From contig JAEXAS010000045.1 of NCBI GenBank assembly GCA_023458095.1, positions 1 to 58,047 of the forward strand: a stretch of 58,047 bases of DNA. Reading direction: 5' to 3'. The notes under the pieces were generated by a model. The model searched no databases. It saw only the letters and a list, made by a program, of their open reading frames with translations, and was not told the DNA's origin. Shown here in pieces: positions 37,474 to 46,804 of the stretch (the first letter of the stretch is position 1; every line of letters starts with the position of its first letter). Both the position numbers and the translations under genes were made by a program. The DNA is from Actinomycetes bacterium (lineage in GTDB: Bacteria; Actinomycetota; Actinomycetes; Propionibacteriales; Propionibacteriaceae).

Positions 37474-38298
37474 TCACCCATTCCGACGCGTTGGACCGAA
37501 CCAGGTACTCCCCCAGTTGGGCTCCGGGGAGGGCATCGCATCAAGGCGGGTAAAGGGGGGCGCGCCACCGAGCCAGTCGAGGAGCGACTGCCCACCGACC
37601 AGGCGATTGGGGAAGGCGGCTCGAATCAGCCGAGTAGTGATCCGGTCCACCGGTATGTCACGGCCACCCAGCGCGATCAGGTTTCCGAAGCGTCGGCCCT
37701 TCCAGACCGGCGATTCGGCGATCACGCCGACCTCAGCGGTGTGCAGGGCGAGCCCGGCGATACACCGCTTGGCCCAATCGAAGGGTGCCGAATCGGTGAG
37801 GTTCATGACGATCACCCCAGAGCTGCGCAGCACCCGGCCCGCATCAGCGAAGAACTCCGCCGTCGCCAAACCGGCGGGCACGCTGGCACCGACAAAGGCG
37901 TCGACCACCACCGCGTCGGCACAGCCGCTGGGCATTTCGGCCAGCCCGGCCGCCCCGTCGATGCCGTGAATTCGGATGCTCGCCCGGCCCGCGATCGGCG
38001 CCTTCTTGCGCACCTCGTCCATGAGTTGTTCGTCGGGCTCGAAGACCACTTGGGCAGTTCCCGGGCGCCGGGCCTGCACATAGCGCGGCAGAGTCAGCCC
38101 GCCACCGCCGACGTGGACGACTCGAATCAACTCCGAACGGGAGCGCAGCAGCACGGTCTCGTCCAAGACCTCCGCGATCCGCTGGACGTATTCGAACTCC
38201 AGTCGGGTGGGGTCGTTGAGATCAACGTAGGACTGCTCGGTGTCACCATTGACCACAACGAAGCATCCAGCCTCGTCCGCGGGCACGATCTGACTCAT
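37474..38298 (-). CDS. Spermidine synthase-like methyltransferase-fold protein
   Basis: A 274-residue protein with the Rossmann fold of spermidine synthase. LIRVVHVGGGGLTLPRYVQA near residue 58 is the nucleotide-binding loop, and DAVVVDAFVGASVPAGLAT the acidic motif. It lacks the long N-terminal membrane part of fused forms. Actinobacterial members are of uncertain role; polyamine synthesis is not proven. Upstream of pyrE by 34 bp on the same strand. Confidence 0.8.
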   Translation of the reverse strand: MSQIVPADEAGCFVVVNGDTEQSYVDLNDPTRLEFEYVQRIAEVLDETVLLRSRSELIRVVHVGGGGLTLPRYVQARRPGTAQVVFEPDEQLMDEVRKKAPIAGRASIRIHGIDGAAGLAEMPSGCADAVVVDAFVGASVPAGLATAEFFADAGRVLRSSGVIVMNLTDSAPFDWAKRCIAGLALHTAEVGVIAESPVWKGRRFGNLIALGGRDIPVDRITTRLIRAAFPNRLVGGQSLLDWLGGAPPFTRLDAMPSPEPNWGSTWFGPTRRNG

Positions 38299-38437
38299 GG
38301 GATCTGCTCATTCCAGGGCGGTGGAACCGGTAGCGCCCACCGGTCTCGTTGAGCCTAATGGTTTCTGCTGCCGGAGGTGGCGACCACACCCACAACACCT
38401 CTAGGCACATCACCAGTGCATCAACTAGGGTTCAAAA

Positions 38438-38668
38438 ATGCGCACCACAGTCGATCTCCCGCCAGCAGTCCACCGACGCGCCCGCGAACTCGCCGCCCAG
38501 CGAGGAGTCTCCTTGTCCGCCGTCCTCGCCGACCTGACCGTACGCGGTCTGGCCCAACTGGACGCCCCTGTGAAATTGGTCACCGATCGGCTCACCGGCT
38601 TGCCGGTGCTGAGCCTGGGCCGAAAGATCACCACCACCCAGACCCGAGCCGGGATGGCCGAGAAGTGA
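38438..38668 (+). CDS. vapB: VapB-type antitoxin (ribbon-helix-helix)
   Basis: A 76-residue protein. Residues 1-45 form a CopG/RHH DNA-binding domain (MRTTVDLPPAVHRRARELAA, then RGVSLSAVLADLTVRGL), and the tail LGRKITTTQTRAGMAEK would embrace the toxin. Its stop overlaps the vapC start (GTGA). Such proteins repress their own operon. Confidence 0.85.
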   Translation: MRTTVDLPPAVHRRARELAAQRGVSLSAVLADLTVRGLAQLDAPVKLVTDRLTGLPVLSLGRKITTTQTRAGMAEK

Positions 38669-39057
38669 CCCCGCTGCTGGCATCCCCGGTGCTGGCCGCC
38701 CTGGTGATCGCCGAACATGAGCATCACAGCGCCACCGCCGATTGGTTCGCCGCCCTGGATTCGTTTGCGGTGTGCCCCATTACCGAAGCCGGGCTGATCC
38801 GTTTCCTACTGCGCCTGGGCGAGAGCCCGCAGACCGCCCTCGAAGTCATGAGCGGCATCCGGCAGCATCCGCGCTGCGTGTTCTGGCCTGCGGAGGTCAG
38901 CCTCACCGACGTGGCCGCGACGGACCTCAACAGTGCCGACGAGCTCACCGAGGTCTACCTGATGACGCTGGCGGCGGCCCACGGTGAACGCCTGGCCACT
39001 CTGGATCCCGGCCTCGCGGCCCGCTTCGCCGAACGAACCGTTCTGGTCCTGCGCTGA
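38665..39057 (+). CDS. vapC: VapC-type PIN-domain toxin with a missing catalytic Asp
   Basis: A 130-residue PIN-domain protein, in the usual place after VapB with a GTGA overlap. Family features: EHHSATADWF after the first strand, CPITEAGLIRFL, and HGERLATLDPGLA. The first strand, which normally reads LLDxNVL and provides the first metal-binding Asp, is LLASPVLAAL here (Asp to Ala), and the later TD before the third acidic site reads TE. The toxin may thus be weak or inactive. An upstream start is ruled out by the VapB overlap. Confidence 0.8.
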   Translation: MTPLLASPVLAALVIAEHEHHSATADWFAALDSFAVCPITEAGLIRFLLRLGESPQTALEVMSGIRQHPRCVFWPAEVSLTDVAATDLNSADELTEVYLMTLAAAHGERLATLDPGLAARFAERTVLVLR

Positions 39058-39069
39058 GCTCCGTCCCCA

Positions 39070-39382
39070 GGCTTCGACAAGCTCAGCCAACGGCTCGACA
39101 CGGCTTCGACAAGCTCACCAACGGACAACCCGTGCCCTGAGCCTGTCGAAGGGCACCCCCACACAACTCCCGTTCCCTGAGCCTGTCGAAGGGCACCCCC
39201 ACACACCACCCGCTCCCTGAGCCTGTCGAAGGGCAAACCACACAACTCCCGTGCCCTGAGCCTGTCGAAGGGCGAACCACACAACTCCCGTGCCCTGAGC
39301 CTGTCGAAGGGCGAACCACACCCGGCGGCTTCATCAAGCTCAGCCAACGGGTCGACCCGGCTTCGTCAGGCTCAGGGCACGG
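39070..39382. repeat. Short dispersed repeat array E
   Basis: About nine copies fill the gap between the convergent vapC and anchor-protein genes. Five inverted copies begin at 39135, 39175, 39215, 39254 and 39293, a regular 39-40-base step, with similar sequence between them (CACACAACTCCC). Forward copies stand at both ends. Confidence 0.93.
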
Positions 39383-39393
39383 CTCGATACGGC

Positions 39394-41601
39394 TCAGACG
39401 ACCCGCACTCGCCGTTGCTGCGACGCCGATCCGGCCAGGTTCTTCGAACCCAGGTAGATCGCGCGGATCTTGACCACACCCTTGCGGGACCCGACCGGCA
39501 CCAACACGGTGGCGGTCTTGCCGTTCTTCAGGCGAGCGGTCGCTACGACCTTGCCGTTACGAAGGAAGGCCACCTTGCCGGTGGCTTTCTCCGACAGCCC
39601 GGGCACGCTGACCCGAACCACGGCCTTCACCGTGTTGGCCTTCTTGGCGATGCTCCAGTTCAGCCCCAGGCTGGTTCGGGTTGCCGCCTTGGTCACGACA
39701 ACCGATCCAGCACCCACGGCCGAAAGGCTGAGTTGACCGCCGGAGTAGCGAGCCTGAATGCGGTGCACTCCCGCAGAAAGCGTGGCGGGAAGGCGCACGG
39801 TGGTGTGCCCACCGACGAGGGTGGCGGTGGCCACGCGGCGTCCGTCGACCAGAATGTCCACGGTGCCGGCGGCAGCGCTACCACCCGAGGTGACCGTAAC
39901 CCCGGCCCAGGCAGGCTTTCCATAACTGGCACGCCCGGTCGTCACCGTCACCTTCGCAGCGACCCGAGGATCCGCACCGACTTCATAGACAGCGACGGTG
40001 CCACCGACCTCGAAACTGGCCAGCAGCAGCGCCTTGCCGGTGGGGCTGTCCTGCGCCGGAATGAAATCCAGTCCTTCAGGGCTGTTGTCGCCACCCAGAT
40101 CGCTGGTGAACTCGCGGGTGTTGATGTAGTTGGCGAAGGTCGGCTTGGTCGGATCGGTGACGTCGTAGGTCATGACCCCACCGATGCGCTCCAGGCACAC
40201 GAAGGCAAAGGTCTTGGTGCCGACCGTCCCGATCTCGACGTTCTCCGGCTCGGGGCCCTTCTTGCCGCTGCGCTTATCGAAGTCGGACTTCTTGTACTTG
40301 TCGTTGGAGATGTTGAAGTAGTCCGGCAGCCGCTCGGCGGTGATCTTCTCAATGTCACTGCCGGAATCGAAGACCTGAGTGCCGTCGGTGTTCCACACCG
40401 AGAACGACCGTGCCCCATAAAAATAGGGAACGCTGAGATCACTCATGTCGGCAGCCACATCACCAGGGTTGCTGGTGACCCCTTCCCAGAAGCTCTTCGC
40501 GACCGGATCGGTGAGGTTCGGCGCCAGTTCGTTGACCGGAATGCTGTTGTCAATGAACTCTGAGACGTCACCCTCATTGGCCGTGAACAGGTAGGTCTTA
40601 CCGCCGATGGCATGGCTGGCGATGCCGTCGGGCATGTACATCATCTTGGCCGGATAGTTGTCGATGTCGATGCGGTCATCGCGCAGCAGGTCGGCCTCAT
40701 TCCCCGCCGTACGCACGTCCTTGGCCCCCAGGCCCTTAACCGACACCAGCGAGGCGCTGGGCAGATCGACCGTGGCCACCGCGCTGTTCTCCTGCAGGGT
40801 CACATAGGCCCGGCTGCCCTGGACGGTGACATATTCGGGCTCGAAGTCGGTGACGGCATCGGCCTTGGTACGTGGCTTCATCAGGTTGGTGGCCGGGTCG
40901 CGCTCTACCCCTCGGATGTGGGCCAGGTCGTCGATCTTGGCGGTATCGGCGAATCCAACATGGGACACCTTGTTCGCATCGGTGTCGATCACGGTCACGG
41001 TTCCGGCCGGGTCATTGGCGACGATCCCGTCGCGAGGCTCACCCTCATCGGCGCTGATCACGTACCGTCCACCCGGGGCGACGGTCACCATGTCTGGCTG
41101 AACGCCGGCCTCATAGGAGGTCACGTAGTTGCCCGCGTAGTCCAGGACGACGATCAGGCCGGCCTTGTTGAAGGTGGATTCCTGCACCGCGGCATAGACC
41201 CGGTTCTTCACCGTGTCGATGGCCACCGAGGTCAGGTCGCCGTAGCTGAAACCGGGAGCGTGGGTGGCCAGCAGCGACTCGATGTTCACCGAAGCCGTCT
41301 TCGCCAGGTTCAGTGGCGTGGAACCGTACCCGGTCGAGGGCAGCGCCACGATCTCCAAAGATGCAGGCGAGGTGGAGCCATTGACCACATAGAAAGAGTG
41401 GTTGTCCCGGTTGTATTGGACGATCTCGGCAATCCCACCATCGGGATTGGGCGTGGCGCCGGTGCTGTAGCCAGCGATCTTGGTCATGGTCATGGCATCG
41501 GCGGTCTGGGCATGGGCGGGTGTCGACACCGCGCACGAAAGCCCGCTTCCGATCAGCGCGAAGGCGGCGACTAGGCCGGGAACTCGTCGAATGTGGCGCA
41601 C
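39394..41601 (-). CDS. Secreted choice-of-anchor-I-type protein with Ig-like repeats
   Basis: A 735-residue exported protein. A signal peptide (RVPGLVAAFALIGSGLSCAVSTPAHAQ, split) ends near residue 32. The main part (about 40-500) is a beta-propeller-like domain of the choice-of-anchor I/phytase-like family, shown by GGIAEIVQYNRD, SADEGEPRDG, DFEPEYVTVQG and FTANEGDVSEF. The last 230 residues look like two Ig-like domains (VTVTTGRASYGKPAWAGVTV and similar). No LPXTG or membrane anchor is seen. I chose GTG at 41601, preceded by GAGGAG. A role in phosphate-ester or surface binding is unproven. Confidence 0.8.
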   Translation of the reverse strand: MRHIRRVPGLVAAFALIGSGLSCAVSTPAHAQTADAMTMTKIAGYSTGATPNPDGGIAEIVQYNRDNHSFYVVNGSTSPASLEIVALPSTGYGSTPLNLAKTASVNIESLLATHAPGFSYGDLTSVAIDTVKNRVYAAVQESTFNKAGLIVVLDYAGNYVTSYEAGVQPDMVTVAPGGRYVISADEGEPRDGIVANDPAGTVTVIDTDANKVSHVGFADTAKIDDLAHIRGVERDPATNLMKPRTKADAVTDFEPEYVTVQGSRAYVTLQENSAVATVDLPSASLVSVKGLGAKDVRTAGNEADLLRDDRIDIDNYPAKMMYMPDGIASHAIGGKTYLFTANEGDVSEFIDNSIPVNELAPNLTDPVAKSFWEGVTSNPGDVAADMSDLSVPYFYGARSFSVWNTDGTQVFDSGSDIEKITAERLPDYFNISNDKYKKSDFDKRSGKKGPEPENVEIGTVGTKTFAFVCLERIGGVMTYDVTDPTKPTFANYINTREFTSDLGGDNSPEGLDFIPAQDSPTGKALLLASFEVGGTVAVYEVGADPRVAAKVTVTTGRASYGKPAWAGVTVTSGGSAAAGTVDILVDGRRVATATLVGGHTTVRLPATLSAGVHRIQARYSGGQLSLSAVGAGSVVVTKAATRTSLGLNWSIAKKANTVKAVVRVSVPGLSEKATGKVAFLRNGKVVATARLKNGKTATVLVPVGSRKGVVKIRAIYLGSKNLAGSASQQRRVRVV

Positions 41602-41743
41602 AGGGTTCTCCTCGACAGGGGGCAATCCGTTGTGCGCATCCCATCTGGGTTCAGTGAATCGTTCCTGATGATTTCGCCACCATCAGGCGTCGAACAGGTG
41701 AAGAGCTGCTCTGCAACCGCCACCTGATCCGTCCCGGAGCTCC

Positions 41744-41803
41744 CGCTACGTTTAGGCCGCGACGCTACTGGGCGCCCAGTAGCGTCGCGGCCTAAACGTA
41801 GCG
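41744..41803. repeat. Long palindrome, copy 2 (terminator-like)
   Basis: A perfect 60-base palindrome without loop. It starts five bases after the clpB stop (read on the minus strand). It shares its ends and centre with the copy at 20731-20794, but the inner stem differs by paired changes. With the minus strand as sense it could end the clpB transcript, though no T run follows. Confidence 0.9.
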
Positions 41804-41808
41804 TCGGG

Positions 41809-44385
41809 TCAGGACGCGATCAGACCGGTGCCGTCGGGGTTCACATCAAAGCGGACGTGGTCGCCATCGGTGATCTCGCCGGAGAGCAGCCGACGCGCCA
41901 ACGCGTCTTCGATCGTGGTCTGCACCAGACGCTTCAGCGGACGAGCGCCATAGACCGGGTCAAATCCGGTCCGCGCCAACCAGTCTTTGCCGGCTTGGCT
42001 GACCTCGATGGTGATCCGACGCTCGGCCAGGCGCTTGGTCAGCCAGCCCAACTGAATATCGACGATGTGTTCCAGGTCGGCAGCACTCAGCGGGTCGAAC
42101 AGCACGATCTCGTCCAGACGGTTCAAGAACTCCGGCTTGAAGGACTGCCGCACCACCCCCATGACGGCCTGCTGCTTGGTGTCGGCGTTCAGGCTCTGAT
42201 CGGCGAGGTACTGCGATCCCAGGTTGCTGGTCATGATCAAGATCGCATTGCGGAAGTCCACGGTGCGTCCCTGGCCATCGGTCAGGCGTCCGTCGTCCAG
42301 TACCTGCAACAGAATGTTGAACACATCCGGATGGGCCTTCTCGACCTCGTCCAGCAGCACCACCGAGTACGGACGGCGCCGCACCGCTTCGGTGAGCTGT
42401 CCGCCCTCCTCGTAGCCGATGTAGCCCGGAGGGGCACCGACCAGGCGGGAGACGGTGTGCTTCTCGCCGTATTCGCTCATGTCGATGCGCACCATGGCGC
42501 GTTCATCGTCGAAGAGGAACTCCGCCAAGGACTTCGCCAACTCGGTCTTGCCGACCCCGGTGGGACCCAGGAACAGGAAGGAGCCGGTCGGACGGTTCGG
42601 ATCGGAGATGCCGGCCCGCGAGCGACGCACGGCATCGGCGACGGCCACCACGGCCTTGCGCTGGCCGACCAGCCGCTCCCCCAGGTGATCCTCCATGCTC
42701 AGCAGCTTCTCCGACTCACCTTGGAGCATCTTGCCGACCGGGATTCCGGTCCACGCCGAGATCACTTCGGCAATGTCGGACGCCGAGACTTCCTCGCTCA
42801 CCATGGACGTGGTCGCCTGCTCGGCGGCGGTGGCGAGTTCCTGCTCGGCCTGCAACTGCGGGATCTCTCCATACAGAATCTCGGAGGCTTTGGTCAGGTC
42901 CCCTTCGCGTTGGGCGCGCTCGGCGTCGACGCGCAGGGCATCAATGCGCTCCTTGATCTCGCCGACCCGGTTCAACCCGGACTTCTCGGCCTCCCAGCGA
43001 GCCTCCAGCCCCCGCAGTTCCTCCTTGGCGTCAGCCAGTTCGGCGCTCAGTCGGGCGAAACGATCCCTGGAGGCGGCGTCTTCTTCCTTCTCTAGAGCGA
43101 AAGCCTGCATGGTCATCTTGTCGATGTCTCGACGCAGCATGTCGATCTCTTCCGGCGAAGAGTCGATCTCCATGCGCAGCCGCGATGCCGCCTCGTCGAT
43201 CAGGTCGATGGCCTTGTCCGGGAGTTGCCGGGAGGTGATGTACCGGCTGGACAACGAGGCTGCGGCAACCAGCGCTGCATCGGTGATGCGCACCTTGTGG
43301 TGAGCCTCATAGCGCTCCCGCAGGCCGCGCAGAATGGCGATCGTGTCCTCCACGCTGGGTTCGCCGACGAAAACCTGCTGGAAGCGCCGCTCCAGCGCCG
43401 GGTCCTTCTCGATGCGCTCACGGTATTCATCCAAGGTGGTGGCACCGATCATGCGCAGCTCACCGCGGGCCAGCATCGGCTTGAGCATGTTGCCGGCATC
43501 CATCGAGGAGTCCCCGGACGCCCCCGCCCCCACCACCGTGTGCAGCTCGTCGATGAAAGTGATGACCTGACCCTCGGCATCGCGGATCTCATTGAGAACA
43601 GCCTTGAGCCGCTCCTCGAACTCGCCGCGGTACTTCGCCCCGGCCACCATGGACGCCAGGTCCAGGCTGACCACGCGGCGTCCCTTCAAGGAGTCGGGCA
43701 CATCGCCGGCGATCACGCGCTGCGCCAAGCCCTCGACCACGGCGGTCTTACCCACGCCTGGTTCACCGATGAGGACGGGATTGTTCTTGGTGCGGCGAGC
43801 CAACACCTGCACCACCCGGCGGATTTCGGAGTCACGTCCGATCACCGGGTCGAGTTTGCCGTCACGAGCCTTGGCAGTCAGGTCGACGGAGTACTTGTCG
43901 AGCGCGGATTCACTGCCCTCGTCCTCAGCGGAGGTGACCCGTTGGCTCCCCCGGGCCTGATTGAAGGCGGCCACCAGCTTGTCGGTCTGTGCACCCAGGT
44001 CATCCAGAATGGTCTTGGCATCACTGGTGATGGCGCTGAGCGCGATGAGCAGATGCTCGGTGGCGACGAAGGAGTCTCCCAGTTCGGCGGCGCGGGTCTC
44101 GGCATCAGCCAACACTCGCGCCAGCGCACCGGAGACCTGGGGCTGGGTCACCGAGGAGCCCTGAGCACTGGGAAGCTTGGTGATCGCACCCTGGGCGGCC
44201 GCGGCCACCACAGCAGGATCGACACCGATCCCATTCAACAGCGGCGCCACCGTGTTGTCGGGAACCAGCAGCAGGGCATGCAACAGATGCACCGGCTCGG
44301 CGGCCGGGTTTCCCTTGGCCAAAGCTGTGCGCAGCGCGGCCGAAACCGCGTCACGACTGCGGGTGGTGAGCTTCTCCGTATCCAT
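41809..44385 (-). CDS. clpB: ATP-dependent disaggregase ClpB
   Basis: The 858-residue Hsp100 chaperone that rescues aggregates with DnaK. It has the Clp N domain (1-150), a first AAA module with Walker A GEPGVGKTA near 205, the coiled-coil M domain (about 400-520), and a second AAA module with GPTGVGKTE near 605. Full length. The HAIR operator 40 bases upstream predicts HspR control of heat shock induction. Same locus as Mycobacterium clpB (Rv0384c). Confidence 0.98.
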   Translation of the reverse strand: MDTEKLTTRSRDAVSAALRTALAKGNPAAEPVHLLHALLLVPDNTVAPLLNGIGVDPAVVAAAAQGAITKLPSAQGSSVTQPQVSGALARVLADAETRAAELGDSFVATEHLLIALSAITSDAKTILDDLGAQTDKLVAAFNQARGSQRVTSAEDEGSESALDKYSVDLTAKARDGKLDPVIGRDSEIRRVVQVLARRTKNNPVLIGEPGVGKTAVVEGLAQRVIAGDVPDSLKGRRVVSLDLASMVAGAKYRGEFEERLKAVLNEIRDAEGQVITFIDELHTVVGAGASGDSSMDAGNMLKPMLARGELRMIGATTLDEYRERIEKDPALERRFQQVFVGEPSVEDTIAILRGLRERYEAHHKVRITDAALVAAASLSSRYITSRQLPDKAIDLIDEAASRLRMEIDSSPEEIDMLRRDIDKMTMQAFALEKEEDAASRDRFARLSAELADAKEELRGLEARWEAEKSGLNRVGEIKERIDALRVDAERAQREGDLTKASEILYGEIPQLQAEQELATAAEQATTSMVSEEVSASDIAEVISAWTGIPVGKMLQGESEKLLSMEDHLGERLVGQRKAVVAVADAVRRSRAGISDPNRPTGSFLFLGPTGVGKTELAKSLAEFLFDDERAMVRIDMSEYGEKHTVSRLVGAPPGYIGYEEGGQLTEAVRRRPYSVVLLDEVEKAHPDVFNILLQVLDDGRLTDGQGRTVDFRNAILIMTSNLGSQYLADQSLNADTKQQAVMGVVRQSFKPEFLNRLDEIVLFDPLSAADLEHIVDIQLGWLTKRLAERRITIEVSQAGKDWLARTGFDPVYGARPLKRLVQTTIEDALARRLLSGEITDGDHVRFDVNPDGTGLIAS

Positions 44386-44412
44386 CTAGGGCCGTATCTC
44401 CTTGTCAAATAG

Positions 44413-45690
44413 CTATTGCACAAAGTTGAGTTCACTAGACTCAACTATCTTAGCGGGTTGGCTATTCCCTGGGTGGCCCTTAGGCGTCGAGGCTGAGTTC
44501 GCCGGCCTCCTCGTGAGGGCGAACGCGCGCCCATCGCGGCGCCCAGCCACCACGATCGACGCCAGCAGGAGGGCGACCCCCCACACGATGCCCAGGTTGT
44601 CCACCGCGAGTTCCCAGGCGCCGAAGTGGTATTCGGCGCCTTCGGTATGCGGCAAATACCAAAAGGGCGCCAGGCTCACCCACAGCCCATAGCCGAGGGC
44701 GAAGATCCGATAGGAGGTCGGCAAGGCCCGCTCCTGCCACACCACCACGAGCAGCACGACGACCCACACGAAGTGATGCGACCAGGAAATCGGGGACGCC
44801 AGCAGACTGGTCACTCCGGTCAGCACCAGTGCCAACCGGGGCTGGCCCCATCGGTACATCCACACCGCCGCCACCAGTCCGAGGACCAACACCACCACTC
44901 CAAGCCAAGCCCCACCCAGCCCAGATTCGTGACTCAACCGGGCCCACAATGCCCACACAGACTGGTTGTCCACATAGATGATTCCGTCATTGACCCCCGA
45001 ATCGCCGCTGGCCAGGCGCGTCCAGTAGTACACCGACGGCCCCCACAGGATGGCGAAGCCCAGTCCGGTGGCGATGACGAAGGCGCCCAGCGCCCGCCAC
45101 GACACCGCGCGCTTGCCGATCAGGAAGCTGTACACCGCGACGAGAGCCGGGGTGAGCTTGATCGCTGCGGCGACGCCAATCAACCAGCCTTCGGGGAGGA
45201 TGCGACGCCGAAGCAACCGCGGGCCGGGCATCACGTCCAAGACCACGGCAGCCAGCAGCAGGATCCCCACCTGCCCCAGGACGAGCGCCTGCCGCAACGG
45301 TGCGATGGCCACCAGCGCCACCGTCGCAGCGATACTCAGCCGCACCCCCGACAGACCCAAGCGGTACAGGACCGCCATCAGCGCCACGACGTCGAGGACC
45401 ACCCACACCACGGTGACCAGCCCCCAAGGAAGGACGGCCAACCCGGCGGCGAGCAGCGCTGCGAACGGCGGATAGAGCCAGGGCATCCCGTCCGCGTGGT
45501 AGAAATCGCCGCCAGCAAACACCAACTGACCGGTGCGCCAATACACCTCGAAGTCGGGCAGCAGCGGTGACCATGGCCACAGACCCTGCGGGGAGAACAG
45601 ACTCACCTCCACAGCCGAAACAGTCAGGGGCAACACCAGCAGCATCAAGAGCCACCCAAGCCTGCGAGCGCCAGCCATCATCCTCCTCAT
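44413..45690 (-). CDS. GT87 family membrane mannosyltransferase
   Basis: A 425-residue protein with about ten helices of the GT87 (alpha-1,2-mannosyltransferase, PimE-like) family. PDFEVYWRTGQLVF after the first helix bears the catalytic Asp, and YPPFAALLA, KLTPALVAVY and SPISWSHHFVW are typical. The acceptor may be a lipomannan precursor. ATG codons 4 and 5 in the frame are alternative starts. Its 3' end reads through the HAIR operator and stops 27 bases before clpB. Confidence 0.85.
   Translation of the reverse strand: MRRMMAGARRLGWLLMLLVLPLTVSAVEVSLFSPQGLWPWSPLLPDFEVYWRTGQLVFAGGDFYHADGMPWLYPPFAALLAAGLAVLPWGLVTVVWVVLDVVALMAVLYRLGLSGVRLSIAATVALVAIAPLRQALVLGQVGILLLAAVVLDVMPGPRLLRRRILPEGWLIGVAAAIKLTPALVAVYSFLIGKRAVSWRALGAFVIATGLGFAILWGPSVYYWTRLASGDSGVNDGIIYVDNQSVWALWARLSHESGLGGAWLGVVVLVLGLVAAVWMYRWGQPRLALVLTGVTSLLASPISWSHHFVWVVVLLVVVWQERALPTSYRIFALGYGLWVSLAPFWYLPHTEGAEYHFGAWELAVDNLGIVWGVALLLASIVVAGRRDGRAFALTRRPANSASTPKGHPGNSQPAKIVESSELNFVQ
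44425..44445. promoter_or_regulatory. HAIR operator for HspR, upstream of clpB
   Basis: GTTGAGT-N7-ACTCAAC at 44425-44445 matches the actinobacterial HAIR consensus CTTGAGT-N7-ACTCAAG except for the outer bases, which still pair. It ends 40 bases before the clpB start. It also lies in the last codons of the GT87 gene. Confidence 0.87.
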
Positions 45691-45746
45691 GCGACGATCA
45701 CAGCCAGGCTAGGGCTGAATTCGAGTCGTGTGCCGCACCGACTCGA

Positions 45747-46592
45747 TCAGCACGGCTCGATCCGGGCCGAGATATCGGCTGCCGACCCGGCGTACATCCA
45801 CGAACTGGCCAAGCCGTCCACTCCGGTCGCGGCATAGGCAGCGGCATTGGCCGGATTGATCCCGCCAGCGGCGATGATCCGAAGACCCGGATGCTCACGG
45901 CGCAGGTGAGCGACCATCACCGCCAGATCGGCGGCCGGCACCTTGTCGAACTGCAACCCGTCCACACCGGCCTGGGCCAGCAATCGTGCGTCTGCCAGGT
46001 TCTCCACCTCGGCAAGGACCAGCTTCTCCACCGCGCGCCGCTTCACCTGTGCCAGCACCTGGGCCAGCCCCGCGACGCCACCAATAAAGACCGTGTGCTG
46101 GTCGAAGATCAGCACCGTCTCCGAAAGACCGAGCCGATGCGGCAGCGCCCCGCCAGCAAGGATGGCGCTGATGGCCAACTCCTTGGTTCCCGGAACCACC
46201 TTGCGGGTCGTGAGAACCTCCACCTCAGGATTGGTGGCCTGCGCGGCTGCCACCAATTCCTGGGTGCGAGTCGCGATGCCACAGGCACTCTCGTAGACGT
46301 TGACGGCTACCTTCCACACCCGATGCAACTCCGTCGGCGTGGCCCGAGCCTGAAGAAGTACCGTCCCCGAATCGACGTGAGTGCCGCTGGGGACGAAGGC
46401 CTCCACCTCAGCGCCGACATGCTCACACAGTGCTCGCACCAAGGCCGCCCCAGCCACCGTGATCGGCGCCCTTGCGGTGAAGGTGAGGCGAGCCGGCACC
46501 GCCGGGAGCTGCAACAGATGCGTGGTCAGATCCAGAAAAGGAACATCCTCACCGATCAATCGCTCTACCAATTCCGTCGTGGGAGGAATCAT
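45747..46592 (-). CDS. modD: ModD, NadC-like phosphoribosyltransferase
   Basis: A 281-residue protein of the NadC fold (quinolinate phosphoribosyltransferase-like) in the ModD branch, named for its place in mod operons of Rhodobacter and others. Visible elements are FLDLTTHLL, VYESACGIATRT, TTRKVVPGTKELAISAIL and GGINPANAAAYAATGVDGLASSWMY. The reaction is unknown; a role with a molybdenum pterin or nucleotide has been suggested. AAGGAG stands before the ATG. It lies next to the mop-modC pair, in keeping with the name. Confidence 0.78.
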   Translation of the reverse strand: MIPPTTELVERLIGEDVPFLDLTTHLLQLPAVPARLTFTARAPITVAGAALVRALCEHVGAEVEAFVPSGTHVDSGTVLLQARATPTELHRVWKVAVNVYESACGIATRTQELVAAAQATNPEVEVLTTRKVVPGTKELAISAILAGGALPHRLGLSETVLIFDQHTVFIGGVAGLAQVLAQVKRRAVEKLVLAEVENLADARLLAQAGVDGLQFDKVPAADLAVMVAHLRREHPGLRIIAAGGINPANAAAYAATGVDGLASSWMYAGSAADISARIEPC

Positions 46593-46804
46593 GCCTACTC
46601 CTTACCGAGATTGTTCGTGAATTCGCAGCTACCACCACAGCGACCACGGGCACCCACAGGTGATTCCCGCCGCACCCAACGCCGCCGAAAATGCGGAGAC
46701 ACACACAACAACACCCCTTGCCAAAACCGAAAAGCTCCCCGGACTCGAGCGCTAGGCTGAGGACCGTCCCACCCCTGTAGGAGTTCACCGACATGGAGGA
46801 AAAC
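46593..46804. other. Divergent intergenic region between modD and mop
   Basis: Holds the modD and mop start regions on opposite strands. GGAGG precedes the mop ATG at 46805. I see no clear operator. Confidence 0.5.

Noticed and set aside
39135..39311. Evenly spaced repeats resembling a CRISPR array
   Set aside because: The spacers are similar to each other, the repeat also occurs elsewhere in both directions, and no cas gene is near.
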